A DNA stretch of 64,000 bases from NCBI GenBank assembly GCA_004154925.1, contig QJNS01000198.1, positions 62,001-126,000 of the forward strand, in the 5' to 3' direction. The notes below the pieces were generated by a model. The model worked only from the letters and a program-made list of their open reading frames with translations. It was not told where the DNA came from and ran no database searches. Positions 1 to 13,100 of the stretch are shown here, piece after piece. Origin of the DNA: Monosporascus cannonballus (Eukaryota; Ascomycota; Sordariomycetes; Xylariales). A program made the position numbers and the translations under genes. Within the stretch, counting starts at the first letter, position 1. Each line of letters begins with the position of its first letter.

Positions 1-1421
1 ACAAGGTTTTTTACGCATCCTTTCTTTTATCTAATTTTATACAGTGGTCCGTTTTTCGATATCGTTTTAGAAGTCAATAATTCGAAAATATCGATATTAC
101 CGTTTATCTATTTTACTATTTCCAGTCTGGCCTAGAAAATCGAATCCTTTCTTATATATACGTACGGTACGTTAATAAATAAATCCTTTTTATTCATCAC
201 GTACTGGGTATTTTCGTTATTTATAATATACTACGCATATATTACTATAACGATCGCAAACTCTAGAATAATAGCGTTTCTGTATATTCGGTATTGTTTT
301 AATTATTGTTAAGGCGTTTTATCATTTCTTGGATATTCTCTAGGCTAGCTTTTTAGTTTTTCGTATCCTATTTCGAATATTTTATTAAAAAAAGCTTTTA
401 TTCGTATTAAGTTTGAACTATATTAATAATTTTGTTATTATTTCTTTGGTTAATTTTGGATTATTCTTTAAGTACGAATAAACACTTATCTTATTTAGTT
501 TTTTAGGTTTTTGGTATTCGTAAGTTTTATATCTCATTCTGTCGTAATCAAAATATTTAATCTAGTTTTAATTATTTTTCTAGAAAACTCCAAGTTTTAT
601 AAATCCTAGTACAGTATTATAAGAAGTAAAACGCATATATCGCTTTTTTTTCTTGGTTGGACTTCATAAAATTAATTTGTAAAATATATTATTATTTTTA
701 ATCTTTTTCAATTTATCGATTATCGGTTATAATAATTTCTGTAATATATTTTTTATATAAGTAATCGTTCGGTTTAAATAATCCTGTTTTGTATTTTGTA
801 ATTTGATGCTTTATAAAATAAGTTAATAAATGAGTTAATTTTGTTATCTTTGTATCCGGCCTTAGTTACGAAACTTTTAAAAGTAATTACGTATCTAAAA
901 ATTAATCGTTTTTGTCGTAACTAAAGAGTTTATTATGCCACAAATCGTTCCTTATTCAGATTGTCGAAAGTATCGCGGATTTTATTTTCGAAATTGGTAT
1001 TCAAAAAGAAATTTTCGTTCGTAAATTTCTTTTCATTAAATTTCTCTTTTTTCACGTAATTCTTTATAACGAGTTCGAATTACTCGATTACGTTTTTATT
1101 AAGTATACTTTTACGCCTAGAATTTAATTCGTTAATTTACTAAGGAGAAAGAATTGAAAATAAATACGTATCTAGGTTAAAAAAAATTTAAACATAATTT
1201 TCCTTATTATATGGTTTCGGTTTTTTAAACTTTATTTACATAAAAAGACTTGCATAAATAGGATAGTTTTAATATAACTAACAAGTAATTGGACTTTTGT
1301 TTCGAATTCTCTAATTCGAGTTCAAAATTATTAAATAAAGGTTTTCAAAGTACTAATCGATATTTTAACAATATTAAATATTACTTAAAGTTTAACGATG
1401 TTATTAAATAAAAGCTTATTA
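1..1421. other. AT-rich RIP-type isochore, no gene
   Basis: Very AT-rich sequence with stops in all frames, dominated by TpA, with CpG still present but few CpA/TpG. No open frame, splice-consistent exon or recognisable protein relic was found. It probably represents old repeats erased by RIP. Confidence 0.6.
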
Positions 1422-1789
1422 TGTTCAAAGACTAAAGATGTAATTAATTATTAAAGCTAAATCGTACGAATTTATATTAATAGAAATCCTATAAAATAAG
1501 TAATAAAACAACCATAATTACGTTTCTTAATATTAAAAATACTTTAAATAACGAAATTATATAACAAATTAATTTGACTTCAAATTTGGAAATAACGAAC
1601 ACCTATATTTGAGGTAAGTTTATTAAATTTGTATTAAATTTTAAATTTAAAGCAGATTTAATTTTGTTAAATACGATTAAATCTATATGGATTTACTTCG
1701 ATTTTAGCGTTAAATAAGACGAAAATTGCGTAATTCACTACTATAGATCCAATCGTTCTTTGCGACCGATCTTGATTTAGATCATAATA
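1422..1789 (-). repeat. RIP-decayed solo LTR of the Gypsy chromovirus family
   Basis: The segment around 1,440-1,500 aligns by eye with the inner part of the LTR at 31,879-32,259 (shared TCGTACG core, then ATTAATAGAAATCCTATA versus GTTGGCAGAAGTATTATA). The right end around 1,760-1,789 matches the opposite LTR terminus (TGCGACCGATC...GATTTAGATCATAATA). Spacing between the ends is close to the 381 bp of the intact LTR. No internal retrotransposon sequence adjoins it, hence a solo LTR, on the minus strand. Exact ends are uncertain and no clean target duplication was found. Confidence 0.55.
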
Positions 1790-1875
1790 AAAAGATTACT
1801 TTATTTAAGTTTTTCTATTTTAAATACCTATTTAATAATTAATTTCAAAAGGTTAAAATAATAAAATAACAATAT

Positions 1876-1985
1876 TATGCAAGGTAAATTTAGGTTTAAG
1901 CCATATTTTTCAGGCGGAGCCAAATATACAGAAAATCATTACACGATATAATTTGCACGATACATACTATACCCACTATCTTCGA
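1876..1985 (+). repeat. Dispersed AT-rich repeat, copy a
   Basis: Shares a ~90-bp pattern (ATGCAAGG...TATTTTTCAGGC..AGCCAAATATACA...ACGATATAATTTG) with copies at 31,796-31,878 (same strand), 31,287-31,385 and 13,150-13,240 (opposite strand), and more weakly 4,245-4,350. It is the least mutated copy. The element type is unknown. Confidence 0.55.
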
Positions 1986-2340
1986 ACACGATGACTGATC
2001 TATGGTTTTCACGGCAACAGCATTATTGCCAGAGCAAATCCCAGTCCATTGATGATCATCCAAGAGGAATAGTCTCTGGAAGTCTGAGTCTGTCTATTTA
2101 CATATGGTCGTGGTCTCCTGCCTGGAGACGTCATAGGATGTCATGAGACGTCGTGTCTTATTGCCTTATCGCGATCAGGACCCCGTTTTGGAGGTTGTGG
2201 CTGCGCCTGCAGCGCAGCTGTAGCTTGGGCTTCCAACAATTTATAATTTTAGATACATTGCCAGGGCGGACCCACAGAAGTATCCACAAAAATAACAAAC
2301 ATTTAAAATATGGCCTAATAGCAAGTCATGAATTTTGATT
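1986..2340. other. GC-normal island, unassigned
   Basis: A ~350-bp block of ordinary base composition within AT-rich flanks, directly after dispersed repeat copy a. It contains inverted GC-rich words (GCGCCTGCAGCGCAGCTG near 2,204) and a repeated GAGACGTC word near 2,124-2,150. The open frame across it has no ATG-supported context or recognisable protein. It may be internal sequence of the same repeat element or a remnant of single-copy DNA. Confidence 0.35.
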
Positions 2341-2683
2341 TCGTTTTAAACAATCCCATACAAATTTTCAAATTGGTTTTTAAAAAATTTACAAATAATA
2401 ATAATTAAAAACAAAAGTTTTTAAAAAACATTATTATATATAATTTTAAAAGGGCTATTTATTTAAATGCTAAATTTCTTATTCGGTGTTAATATAATAA
2501 AGATATTAATAAAATAAAATAAAATTTTCGTTAAGCAAATTTTTTATTCGAAACGGCTTTATAATTGTAACCTAACAATTACCGGTTCGAACATTTTCAT
2601 ATAAGTTTTCCAAAAGTAATTCAATATAGAAAAAACTTATTTAGCTATGTTTTTAGTCGTACGAATTATAGTTATTACGTTCT
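2341..2683. other. AT-rich sequence, nothing recognised
   Basis: RIP-like AT-rich sequence between the GC-normal island and the tandem repeat. No gene or repeat end identified. Confidence 0.5.
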
Positions 2684-3025
2684 GGCTGTAAAGGCGTTCC
2701 AGATTTAATAAATATCAACCTTTTTACGATTACGATATAACAATTATAACTTATGTAGCTAAAAGTATTAATATACGAGGTTTTTCTACATAAAATATAT
2801 TAAAAAAGCTTACTGCATAATAATGCGATTAGTAATTATACTATCATAGCTATAACAGCATTGCGAACTTAACGATAATTCTTTTATAATTACGACATAA
2901 TAATCATAACCTGTACGGCTGACAAATTAATATACGGATTTTTTCTGTATAAAATATATTAGGAAAACCCGGTACACAATGATGCGATCGGTAATTATAC
3001 TATCGCAGCTATAAAGGCGTTGCGG
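2684..3025. repeat. Degenerate tandem repeat, ~160-bp unit
   Basis: Two full units and the end of a third. The landmark (GCTGTAAAGGCGTT, GCTATAACAGCATTG, GCTATAAAGGCGTTG) recurs at about 2,684, 2,849 and 3,008. Between them the text TTACGAYAYAAYAATYATAACYTRT...TATAAAATATATTA...TAATTATACTATC is repeated with mainly C/T and G/A differences. Copies therefore diverged mostly by RIP-type transitions. Confidence 0.7.
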
Positions 3026-5198
3026 TCGCCTATTCCTCAAACTTTAAGAACGTTAAGATTACCTATTTTCAAATATTAATTTAACTATATTAACTGTAAT
3101 TTTAATTGAAAAATTTTAAAAAGGTTTCTGTACGTATATTAGCTTATATTCGACGCGTATATAAAGTTGCAGATTTTCAAAACTTAATTTGAATATATAA
3201 AAGCTTTTGTTTTAATTAATTCTTTTTATTTTACTTTTCTTTTTTTTTTTAAAAAAAGTTGATTATTTAAATGGCGATGCCCAGAACAAGCCCATTTTTC
3301 GTATACCTCCAACTTAAGACCTCGCTAGCTCGTGACGAATATACGACATTTAATTAGTTTAAAAATAGAGTACATTAGTATACCGAAACGAGCTAGAAAG
3401 GCCTGATCTAGCTGAGATAAATGTCTTAATAAAAGAAAGAGCGAAAAAGAGCTGTCTTTTAATGCAGAAAAAGCGTAACAATTATAAAAAATTCTTATAT
3501 AACTTTGGCCGAGATATAAATATGTTTTAAATTTTTAAAACTTTAAAAACTTTATAAATATTAAAAGCTTTAATACTTTAAACAATTAACTTTGTTAAGC
3601 AGTTAACTGTATCGTTTAATTCACATTTTAGAAAATTATAAAAAGGCGAGATTTTTCGACTTAAAACGTAAAATAGTTTACTAGATATACGATAATAAAC
3701 AGCTATACTACTGACGTATAATAATCATGCTGTTAACAATTAAAAGTAAGGGTATAATACCGGTTTTACTGTAATGTATTAACTTTATAAAAACTTTAAC
3801 TCTTTTTATATTACTTCTTAATATATTTTCTCAAAAACTTTAAAGTTATATAACAATATCCGTTTTAATCTATTGTAAATAATGTTTTTCAATATGTTAC
3901 CAATTTTATGCCAATAATTTATAACTAGAAGCATAATAAATCGGTTTTATAATTAGCTTATAAATAATATATTTCACAAAATCTAGTAAATATAAATTTT
4001 GTAATCGATAAAGTAAGTATGTTTTTTTACACTATAAAATAAGTTATTATTTATAAAATAATAATTGAACTTTTGAAATATAAATTGGTTAGGCAATCTA
4101 AAATATTTTATTTATATTTTATGATAAAAATTGTTTAAAAATATAAGCATATATTTTACTATTTACGTACATATTTTGTCTATATTTTTTAACTTGATAG
4201 AAAATGTATTTTTGAAGATAAATATATTTCAATTTAACAAGGAGTTTTTTTGCTACACTAGATGTACAGAGAACTATTATACCATATAATTTGTATAATA
4301 TATGTTATACCTAGTATTTGTATAATAAATGTTGTACCTAGTATTTGCTAAAACAATACTTAATTTTTGGTTTTTGCGATTAAATTAAATTATACTTCAA
4401 TTTTGGAAAGCCTTACTTAAAAACCAAATAAATGCCGACAAATTCCGGTTATAATAAACCTGGTATTCGTTAATTTTACCGTTCGATAAAATCAAAAAGT
4501 TAAGTTTTATATACCAAACCTCAAGAATAAATCTTAAGAATAAGCTCTAAAGATAAAGCCTGAAAGTAAACCTTAAATACGCATAAAAGGTTTTGCAATC
4601 TTTTACTAGTCTTACGATTAGATCGTTGTACGGCAATTTTTTAAATTATTATTAACTAAAATATTATATTAAATACTTCTAAATATATAATATCGGTAAT
4701 TTAGGTTAATGAAATGTTTAACGAAACGGTTTCTTTTATAGTAATTAAATTCAACAAAAGTATCTAGCGAATAAAACAGTCGACATTTTAATTTCTCTAA
4801 AAGATATATCTTAAAGAATTGATTTAGGTTTTCAATTTTCGGATGCGATTGAATTTATAAATATAACGGTAATTTCTTTTTATAAAAGCTTATACTAAGT
4901 AATATTGAAATTATAGAGAAATTATTAGCGCAATTAAAAGAGAAAAATAAGAATAATGTTAAACTTCTCAACATTTATATATTAATATAAATTAATCTAA
5001 ACGATTCCTAACATTACTTTCTTCGGCTATTTCGAACGGCAAAAACCTTTCAAAGCTCGAATAAAAATCTACGTAAATAAAAGACAAATAAAACAGCTTA
5101 AAAAAGGGACGGGTTTAAAAAAGCCTAGAAATTAAAATAGTAATTTATTGTTTTATATAATTTTGTTAACATTCTTACATCTTTTTTAAGAAAAACGT
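3026..5198. other. AT-rich isochore, no gene
   Basis: RIP-like sequence without a supportable gene. A slightly less AT-rich patch lies at 3,270-3,470, unassigned. A weak dispersed-repeat copy lies at 4,245-4,350, where a ~27-bp unit ending CCTAGTATTTG is duplicated in tandem. Confidence 0.5.
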
Positions 5199-5203
5199 TT
5201 TAC

Positions 5204-5626
5204 TGTTACAGGAACAGGGGTTCCTGTCTCGAGGAGACCAACCTTTAAGGCCTAGCGTGATCCTGTCACGGTTAAACTACGGGCAAAAAGGCTTGGCCTC
5301 AGGAGTGATCTAGGTGATCTAGGTGATCTAGTGTTGGATCACATAGATCACATAGATCCACGACATACTCACTTTTGGAATTGGGATATATAATGGATCG
5401 GTCTCTCATGTAAATAGCACCTACTTAGTTTCGCTCTTTAGCTATCAATCTAAGCTCTCAGTTCAGAGGCAACTGCACCGTTCTTTAATTGAGGGAAGAG
5501 TCTTTAAATCTCTTTAACGAACAGACCCCTAGTGAATTATTCCTCGCCCTATTGTTACCTGCAAATCAAGACCCCATTTCGGATACTGCTCATATCTCCA
5601 GGTGGATGTATGACAGGTTCGTTACA
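5204..5626 (+). mobile_element. Solo LTR, 423 bp, unmutated
   Basis: Begins TGTTACAGGAAC and ends GGTTCGTTACA, with perfect 5-bp target duplications TTTAC at 5,199-5,203 and 5,627-5,631. Base composition is normal, so it has escaped RIP. It contains direct repeats (GATCTAGGT three times near 5,308-5,332; GATCACATA twice near 5,337) and a TATATAA promoter-like site near 5,388. Ends, duplication and promoter are what a lone LTR left by recombination looks like. No internal domain adjoins it, so the parent superfamily is unknown. Confidence 0.8.
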
Positions 5627-5631
5627 TTTAC

Positions 5632-8037
5632 TAATATATGACTTTTAATTTTTAACTGTAAAAGTTATCTAATTTCTAAACTAAAAATCTTTAAAACGTT
5701 TATATAAACAGGATATTTATATTAACTTATAAATTATTGTTTTAAAACGATTTAAATATTAAGAAATATCGTCGTTCAATAGCTGTGAATCGTATCACTA
5801 ATATCGAATAAATTTTTTCCGTTTTCATCTTTGAAATATCAGTTTTTATTAAACTTTACAATTTATAAATATTTTTCTTGCTTAAATATTAGAAACTCTT
5901 GTGCTATGTTAGCATTATAAAATATTAACTTATTTTTGTAATAACGAACCGTTTGCACAAAAATTGCTTAATATTTATTAAATTATATAAGTAGTTGTTA
6001 CAACTATAAACTATAGTAAATATATTAATAAATTAAAATATTAAAGTAATTTATACAAGTACATATATAAATATATAAATGTTATAAGTTCGTTATAGAT
6101 TCTATTTACACTACGATAAATTTCGTCCATTGTAAAAACCGGTATTTAAAAGTAATATATTAGAGATTATATATCTTATTTTCCTAAAATTGTATTTTAA
6201 GTTTGACTATTATATTTTAAAAAGCACGGGAGTTTTAGATAATATTGATTTTGAAAGTTTATATATGTAATTACTAATATAATTCGACTTTAATAAACAT
6301 TATACTTGTTGATTTCACGGCTTCGTAAAATTATAAAAATATAATGTATAATATATTAAATTTACACAGTCTATTCTAAGAAATAATTTTAAGTATATAT
6401 ACAACGTTTGTAAATTTGGGTTTGTTATAGAGTTAAAAAATAATAGAGGTTAATAAGAACAAAGGTTAGAAATTTTAATTCAAGTTGCTTATATAGCGGT
6501 TTTTCGAATTATTATCAATGAAAATTAAATAATAGAATAAAAGTTTATTTTATTAAAAATCTTACACATTTGTTTCTATATACGATAATTCGTTTTATTA
6601 CAATATTATACAAATTAAAATCATTGAATATTTTTAATACTTTTAAAGAAAAACCTTTTTAAAAATATTAATTTCTATTTTTAGTAGTTAAATACGAGTA
6701 AATTTGCAAAACTATAGATAATTAAAATTTAAAATTAAATACACTAAGTAGTATAGGATTTAGAAGAGCATTGTTACAAACACAATTTAAAAATAGAGTA
6801 GCACATTTAAAAATTTAAAGGTTTAAATTCGAAATTATATAAAAAGGACTACGAATAACAATTTCTTCGTTGTTATAGTTTGGAAAGATCTTTTAAAATT
6901 CAAATAACAATCAACGTATATAAAACCGAAATTAAATAATATAAAATTCCCTTTAACTAAAACAATTACAAAATCATACATTTTAATTTAATTTCGCAAT
7001 TAATATAATAATGGGTTATAAAACTTTCAATATTGAATAATAATAAAATAGTGTATTAATTATGTATAAAACGCTCTAATAAGTTTTAATATGATAAAAG
7101 TAATGAAATTTAAATAGCGCTTATTACTACATAGTTATCTTTTATTCTAACGTGGCTAAGATATAATATTAACCTTATTTTAAATTATTATCAGCTTAAA
7201 TATATTTTTAATCGTTGAAATAAAAAGATTGTTATATTATATTTTCTTTTACGAATATTCTGGTTTTTATATTCGTAGCTCGAGTATTCATATATTGAAA
7301 TTATTATAACTTATATATATTTAAATTTTATTGAATTAACCAAAATAAAATAATTCAATCTGTTATTAAGCGTTTAGAAATATTAAAATCTTATTACTCT
7401 TTATTCTGTTATATATAAATATATTACTTATAATATATATTTTATATATTATATTTTCAATTAAATCAAAAATGTTTAATTGAATCACATTTTCATTTTT
7501 TAAATATAAAAGACTTTCAATCAAATATAACCAACGTCCATATGTTTAATAGCGATTTAACAAATAAAGCAGTTTTTAGGCAATTTAGCTTTAATATCTC
7601 TTAAATTCTTTAAAAATTCGCTAATTTAAGATAGTTGTAAAAAATATATAAGATATTAATATTTCGATAATAAGCTAAACTTTTTAATTAATTAAAATAA
7701 AAAGTAAAATAAGATTTATTATTGAATAACTTAATTAATGTCTTAATATATTTATTTTATTAATTAGGCGATTGAAACTAATTTAATTACTTTATTTAAG
7801 TTTTCGATTTTCTTTATTATAATAAACTGTTAAATCTAAATATCTTAAGCATTAAATTAAGTCATTTTGAAATAATATATAAAAGGTTTATTAATTTTTA
7901 CAAACTGGTTTAAAAACAAATTTATTGTAATTTAATACATTTTATTAAATGGTTAATTTATTAAAATTATATCTTATTCAATCGTTTTACTTATAATTAT
8001 TTAGTTAATAATATTAATTATATTATAATTAATTAAA
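5632..8037. other. AT-rich isochore, no gene
   Basis: Long RIP-like stretch with stops in all frames. Nothing recognisable on either strand. Confidence 0.5.
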
Positions 8038-8042
8038 ATTTA

Positions 8043-8242
8043 TACAACGGGATAAATATGTAAGCGAGGTAATGGCGAAGTAGTCACAAACTATTCTAAG
8101 AAATAGATGTATTGAGAGATTTCTATCTAGGGTATATATGTATTCGCCCGGGTATGAGATTCTGTAGTTGTCCCAAGCAGGTAGGTTGGCGACTAGTCGC
8201 CGACATTTAGCCATACCTCTCGTACTTTCTTATTTTTATACA
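8043..8242 (+). mobile_element. Possible short LTR-like insertion, 200 bp
   Basis: A GC-normal core with outer words TACAACGG and TTTTTATACA, flanked by ATTTA on both sides (8,038-8,042 and 8,243-8,247). The first TG would be mutated to TA. In such AT-rich flanks an ATTTA match can arise by chance. It shares the palindrome GCGACTAGTCGC with the island at 22,950. Confidence 0.4.
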
Positions 8243-8479
8243 ATTTAATGCCGACTTTAAAAAAGGCTCCAAAATATATAATATTAAATTTTATATAAAA
8301 ATTCTACGAAATAATAATAAATACTAATTTTTCTTAATTATATTTTTAATTTAATACTTTTAATCATTATTACTATTAACGTTTTATATTTATAATAATT
8401 ATTAAATTTTAACAAAACAATTAAAACGTTAAAAGACATAGTAATAAATATTAAAGCGTATTATCTATAACATATATAT

Positions 8480-9240
8480 AGCAAGTTACTCGTTAGCAGG
8501 AGTACGTGCTCTGGCCTGGCTATTTACTTGGTTTGTATGTGACCAGAGGTGGTCAGCGGTGGGGCTACAAGGAAGCGTTTCGCTCGGGTCAATGAACTGT
8601 TTGGCTAGGTGAATATAACTGGGGCGAGAGCAACGATTTCTCGATACAGAATTGTAGATCCAGGTTTGCGATGATTAGATACTCTGAAGTATTCGTATAT
8701 ACATTCATTTCTAAACGAGTTATATGGGAACTGTAAGTATATAAGCACTAGTACGAATACAAGGGTCATGTACGGCTTTGCAGCCTTCTTTGAGTAATAT
8801 CGAAACTGCCGATGTTAGGCTCCGTGGGTAACTCCAATCAGGCCAAAGCGATCATATTCCTCTTGGAACTGTTAGTAATTAAAGTGCAGCGATGGGTATC
8901 AATGCATGTGAGTTGAAGGCAAGTGACGTCCAACAGAATTGAATGTCACACTTCTAGCTGTCACTTAAGTCCCACTACCGCGATTTTAGACCGAACGACA
9001 GTGGGTCTTCACGCACCACCCACCTACCGGGATTCCCCAGCATTTCCTCCTTTCTCCAAAAAGGTAATTGGTTCATTTAAGTTTGATGATATCTATAACA
9101 GATATTATAGAGATTCTGGAAAATATCTGAACTTTCTCTTCGATTTGCGTAAAAGGTGGTGCGTGTTAAATGATAGCCTTGCAATTCACTATAATAAACA
9201 ATATAAAAAAATAAGCAAAGAGTTTTTACGGCGATAATTC
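8480..9240. other. GC-normal island, unassigned
   Basis: About 750 bp of ordinary composition within AT-rich DNA. A 104-codon open frame at 8,923-9,237 has no ATG start, and its second half is lysine/tyrosine-rich AT sequence, so it is not called as a gene. No terminal repeats or target duplications were found. Likely a fragment of former single-copy DNA or an unrecognised element. Confidence 0.35.
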
Positions 9241-9979
9241 TTTTCTTATAACTTTATTTACGCTATATAAATACCGTTTAATAAATTAATTTTAACTATA
9301 ACTAATAAAATAGATATATTAAAATATTATAAAATATAAGTATATCTACTAATATAGTAAACAAACTGCTTGGTACCTTTTAGCCTGTTTAATAATATTA
9401 AGAATATAATATTTTTCAGCTACTAAAATTAAACTTGAGCCGAATAAAATAAAATAAAAAGTAATATACTGTCGCGTTTTTATAAATATATAAATTTATT
9501 ATGTATTGAACGCGGACCTTAAAATTTTAATGGCCCAAAAAAGAAATTAATTATTTTAAAATATATCACGATAAAATACAAGTAGTAAAGATAAATTATA
9601 GTTTAAAAACGTATAAAAGCTCGTAAATATACAAATATAGATATAATTTTACGATGTTTCGTCTAGAATAAATGAAATACAGAGTTTAACTTAGGATCGA
9701 ATTTACTGTAAATAATACTTCGTTTAAAATGGTAAAATAAATTAATAAAACGATTATAAACAGTCCAAAATATTGTTTTATAAAAGTTAATAAAATAAAA
9801 GAATATTATTAGTATTTTATATTAAATATATCAGCTTTAAATATAGAAATTCGATATTCGATGCGAAGTATAGTTATTCAACAATATCGAAAAAGAGAGA
9901 TATATATTATATTAGCTAGCGCGCACGGAGTTCGCTCGGTAGAAAATTATTAATATACTGTGTTTTTCACTAATAAGAC
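9241..9979. other. AT-rich isochore, no gene
   Basis: RIP-like sequence. A small GC-richer patch (GCTAGCGCGCACGGAG, about 9,925) has no recognisable function. Confidence 0.5.
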
Positions 9980-9984
9980 ATAGA

Positions 9985-10114
9985 TGTTACGACCTCATCC
10001 ACGGTAACAGCTCCAGTACATATGCAGCTGTAAGCACCAGAATAATTGCCACAATTGCGATCATTCCACTGATCTTTTGCTCTAGTGGCGTAATGGTGTG
10101 GTGCAGCCATAACA
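9985..10114 (+). mobile_element. Short solo-LTR-like insertion, 130 bp
   Basis: Begins TGTTACGACCTC and ends AGCCATAACA, giving inverted TGTTA/TAACA termini, with perfect 5-bp duplications ATAGA at 9,980-9,984 and 10,115-10,119. Internal composition is normal. The size fits a terminal-repeat-in-miniature (TRIM) LTR or a trimmed solo LTR. No coding sequence. Confidence 0.7.
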
Positions 10115-10119
10115 ATAGA

Positions 10120-13100
10120 TTTATACTAAGCTTACAAGTCCTGAGATTCATTTTCGCGAATAAATCGCCGTTTAAATATCAGTATTAAAGTTATAAACTT
10201 CTTTATTTTAATACGAGTATTATAATTAAAAAATATTTTTAATAGTTCTTATTTTTATGCTATAAATTATAAAACTTTACTTGGCAATTAAAGACACGGT
10301 GACGAAATGCTTGAAATATAAAAATCATTTGTATGTTTATTACAAAATATTAAAATAATAGAGTTAAACTTAGATTAAGAAATAAACAACTTAAAAGCCT
10401 TTATAAATACAACGGTGTAACTATTAGTAACGTCGTTTTATATCATTTTTTAAAGATATGCTATTTGTACAAACTTAATATATTACTTTTTTCGACCCTG
10501 CTAATGATGACTATTATATCGTAACTTTGCAATGTACAAGTTTAACAAAGTTTAAAACGCCGTTATAATTATGACTTGATAATTAAAATATGTTTAAAAA
10601 TCTTAATTAAGTGACATTTCTATTTATTTACTTGTTTTTATAAAACTTATATTCAAGTATTTTATAAAATAATTAAGCTAATATAACTATAAAGATATCG
10701 TGATAAAAACCATATAAGTAAAAAAAGTTATTATATTTAACAACAAATTTATTTATTAAATAATAATTAAATAAGGCGTTACTCTTATAATTATAGAAAA
10801 GATTTTATGTCGTAATAGTATGAAATATTTACGCTTATGAACTAAGTTAATAAATTAATACATCAACGAATTTTTAATCAAAAGAGATGAAAATATGAAA
10901 GGAAGAAAATTATAAAACGGACCTAAATACGTAGAATTTATATTCAAGGCGTATTTTAAAGCTATTACTTGCATTTTAAATAGATCGATACTTTAAGTTA
11001 AATATTTTTATAAAGCCTCTGTTACAGGGAAACTTATAGCGCATCTATATCTTTGCAATAATAGATCTGATTTTGCTACGACAAAATATAGGTTAATATT
11101 AAAAGGTTGAAAATATGAAGTATATATATTAAAATAGCTATAGAAGTTAGCAAAACTAGCAATACAGGTAAAAAAATAATAGTTATTTAATAATTTTTTA
11201 TTTACGCGATTTTAAAACAGCACCACTTTATTTTCAAGATATAGTTATATTTTTATATATTTCTATTTATATAAGTCTGAGTGTTTTATAAGCTTGAAAC
11301 TGCGATATTTGAATTGAAAGAGAAAATAGCATAATGTTTTCGGTCAAAATAGCAGATTATTATTAAACCACCTTTGATATCAAGTCGTATCGTAGTAATA
11401 TTTTATAAATAGAGATACTCAACTTAGAAAACACAACGTCGATTAAACCTAAGTTCGAAGTAGTGTTAAAAACTTTTCAAATAATAATTTGTCTGTACAT
11501 TTATACAATAATAGGTCCAAACCTAATAAATATTATAAATATATAAACTTATTCTATTTCAAAAACTTCAAAACCTATAGAAAATAATATATATAATTAT
11601 TCGAAATAAAGCAAATACCGGGCGCAATTAATGATAAAATGGTTACAGTAATTAGATTCGTTATTGTTTTCAATATAAAAACATTGATTTCATATAAAGA
11701 ATTATATTTATAAGTTTTATTTACTAAACAATAAATTATACCTGTTAGGCTATGGTTATGTATTAAAATAGAACTCATAAAAATGAAGTCAATATTAAGC
11801 TAGATATAATAAAAATATAAAGTACCTGGCTAAAAGCTACTGCGTATTAAATGTTGTCCTCGTTTTATTTCTATATCAAACACGTCAAAAACTCAATATA
11901 TTCACAATATTATTAAACAGCCAATTGAATTCCTTTAAATTGCTTTGAACAATAATAATTACACGTATAATTATATAACAAGATATATAAAGCATATAGT
12001 TATTTAAAGTGTACGCATAAATGTTAAGCTTTTTAACTATAAAATAAAAGTACAGCAAAATTTTACCAAGACGTATCAAGCTTTATACATATTTAACAAA
12101 AACACAAAAGTTTTATAAATGTAAAATATATTACAGGATACCTAAACAACTATTGACATTACAAATCTAAAGAATATAGATGTTATACGCAAAGAAAAAG
12201 AATAATAATTAATAAACTTATTAAATATCTAAAAATAGTTTTAAATAAAGTTATTTATTAATAAAAATAGTAGGTTTTAGAAGGATTTTACAAGGGAATA
12301 AAGCGTGTACAAGTTTTAACGAAAAGATAAAGTAAATTTTAAAAAGTATTAATGATTATTGTAGTAACGCGAGAAGACAGTGCGATATAAAGATCCTTTT
12401 AAATATATATGTTATTATTAATTAATATTTATTTCAATAATTTATTATTTACGATATTTGATGTACAAATCCGAGAGTAGTGTCTAGTTAAAAACGCGCG
12501 GTATCTGGAAAGATTATATATCTAGCTAAAGTAGAAATTGCTTTACAGTTGAAGTATAAAGTACAGATCGAAGAAATAATCTGAAAGAACTGCATTACTT
12601 TAGAGTTTAAGTCATACTTTTCTAATTTTCTCAGGTTTTAGATTTCTTTCTTAATAATATATAATATTCATAACTTGCCGTTACTTCGTCTTAAATAAAA
12701 CTTAAGCCTGCTAAACGGAAACAAAATATAAATATATAGAATTAAATCAGTTAACAAGAAGTTTTAAAGCATTTATTTAAAAAGGAAAATTGGATTTAAT
12801 ATAAGAATATATGGTATAAAATAAAGAAGAAACTTGTGAAATAATAAAGTTATTACAAAAAATTAAAAAGCTATAAATAAAATTAAAACTTAAGTTTAAT
12901 TTTTAATAAAAGCAAATAATACTTCCAAAGGGCATATAATATATTATATTAAAAAGAATAACATTTTAGGAATTTGTAAATAATATATATTAAATGTTTT
13001 ATATCAAAAAATCTGTTAAAAAACTATGTAATGATTATGTTCTATTTCAAGGCTTATCGGCAACTACTCGACTTTAAAGTTAGGCTCTATGAGAACATGG

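Noticed and set aside
8923..9237. 104-codon open frame in a GC-normal island
   Set aside because: No ATG start, no recognisable family, and the composition changes halfway along.
11575..12079. Minus-strand frames of 64-67 codons
   Set aside because: Random hydrophobic/Asn-rich translations of AT-rich DNA without homology.
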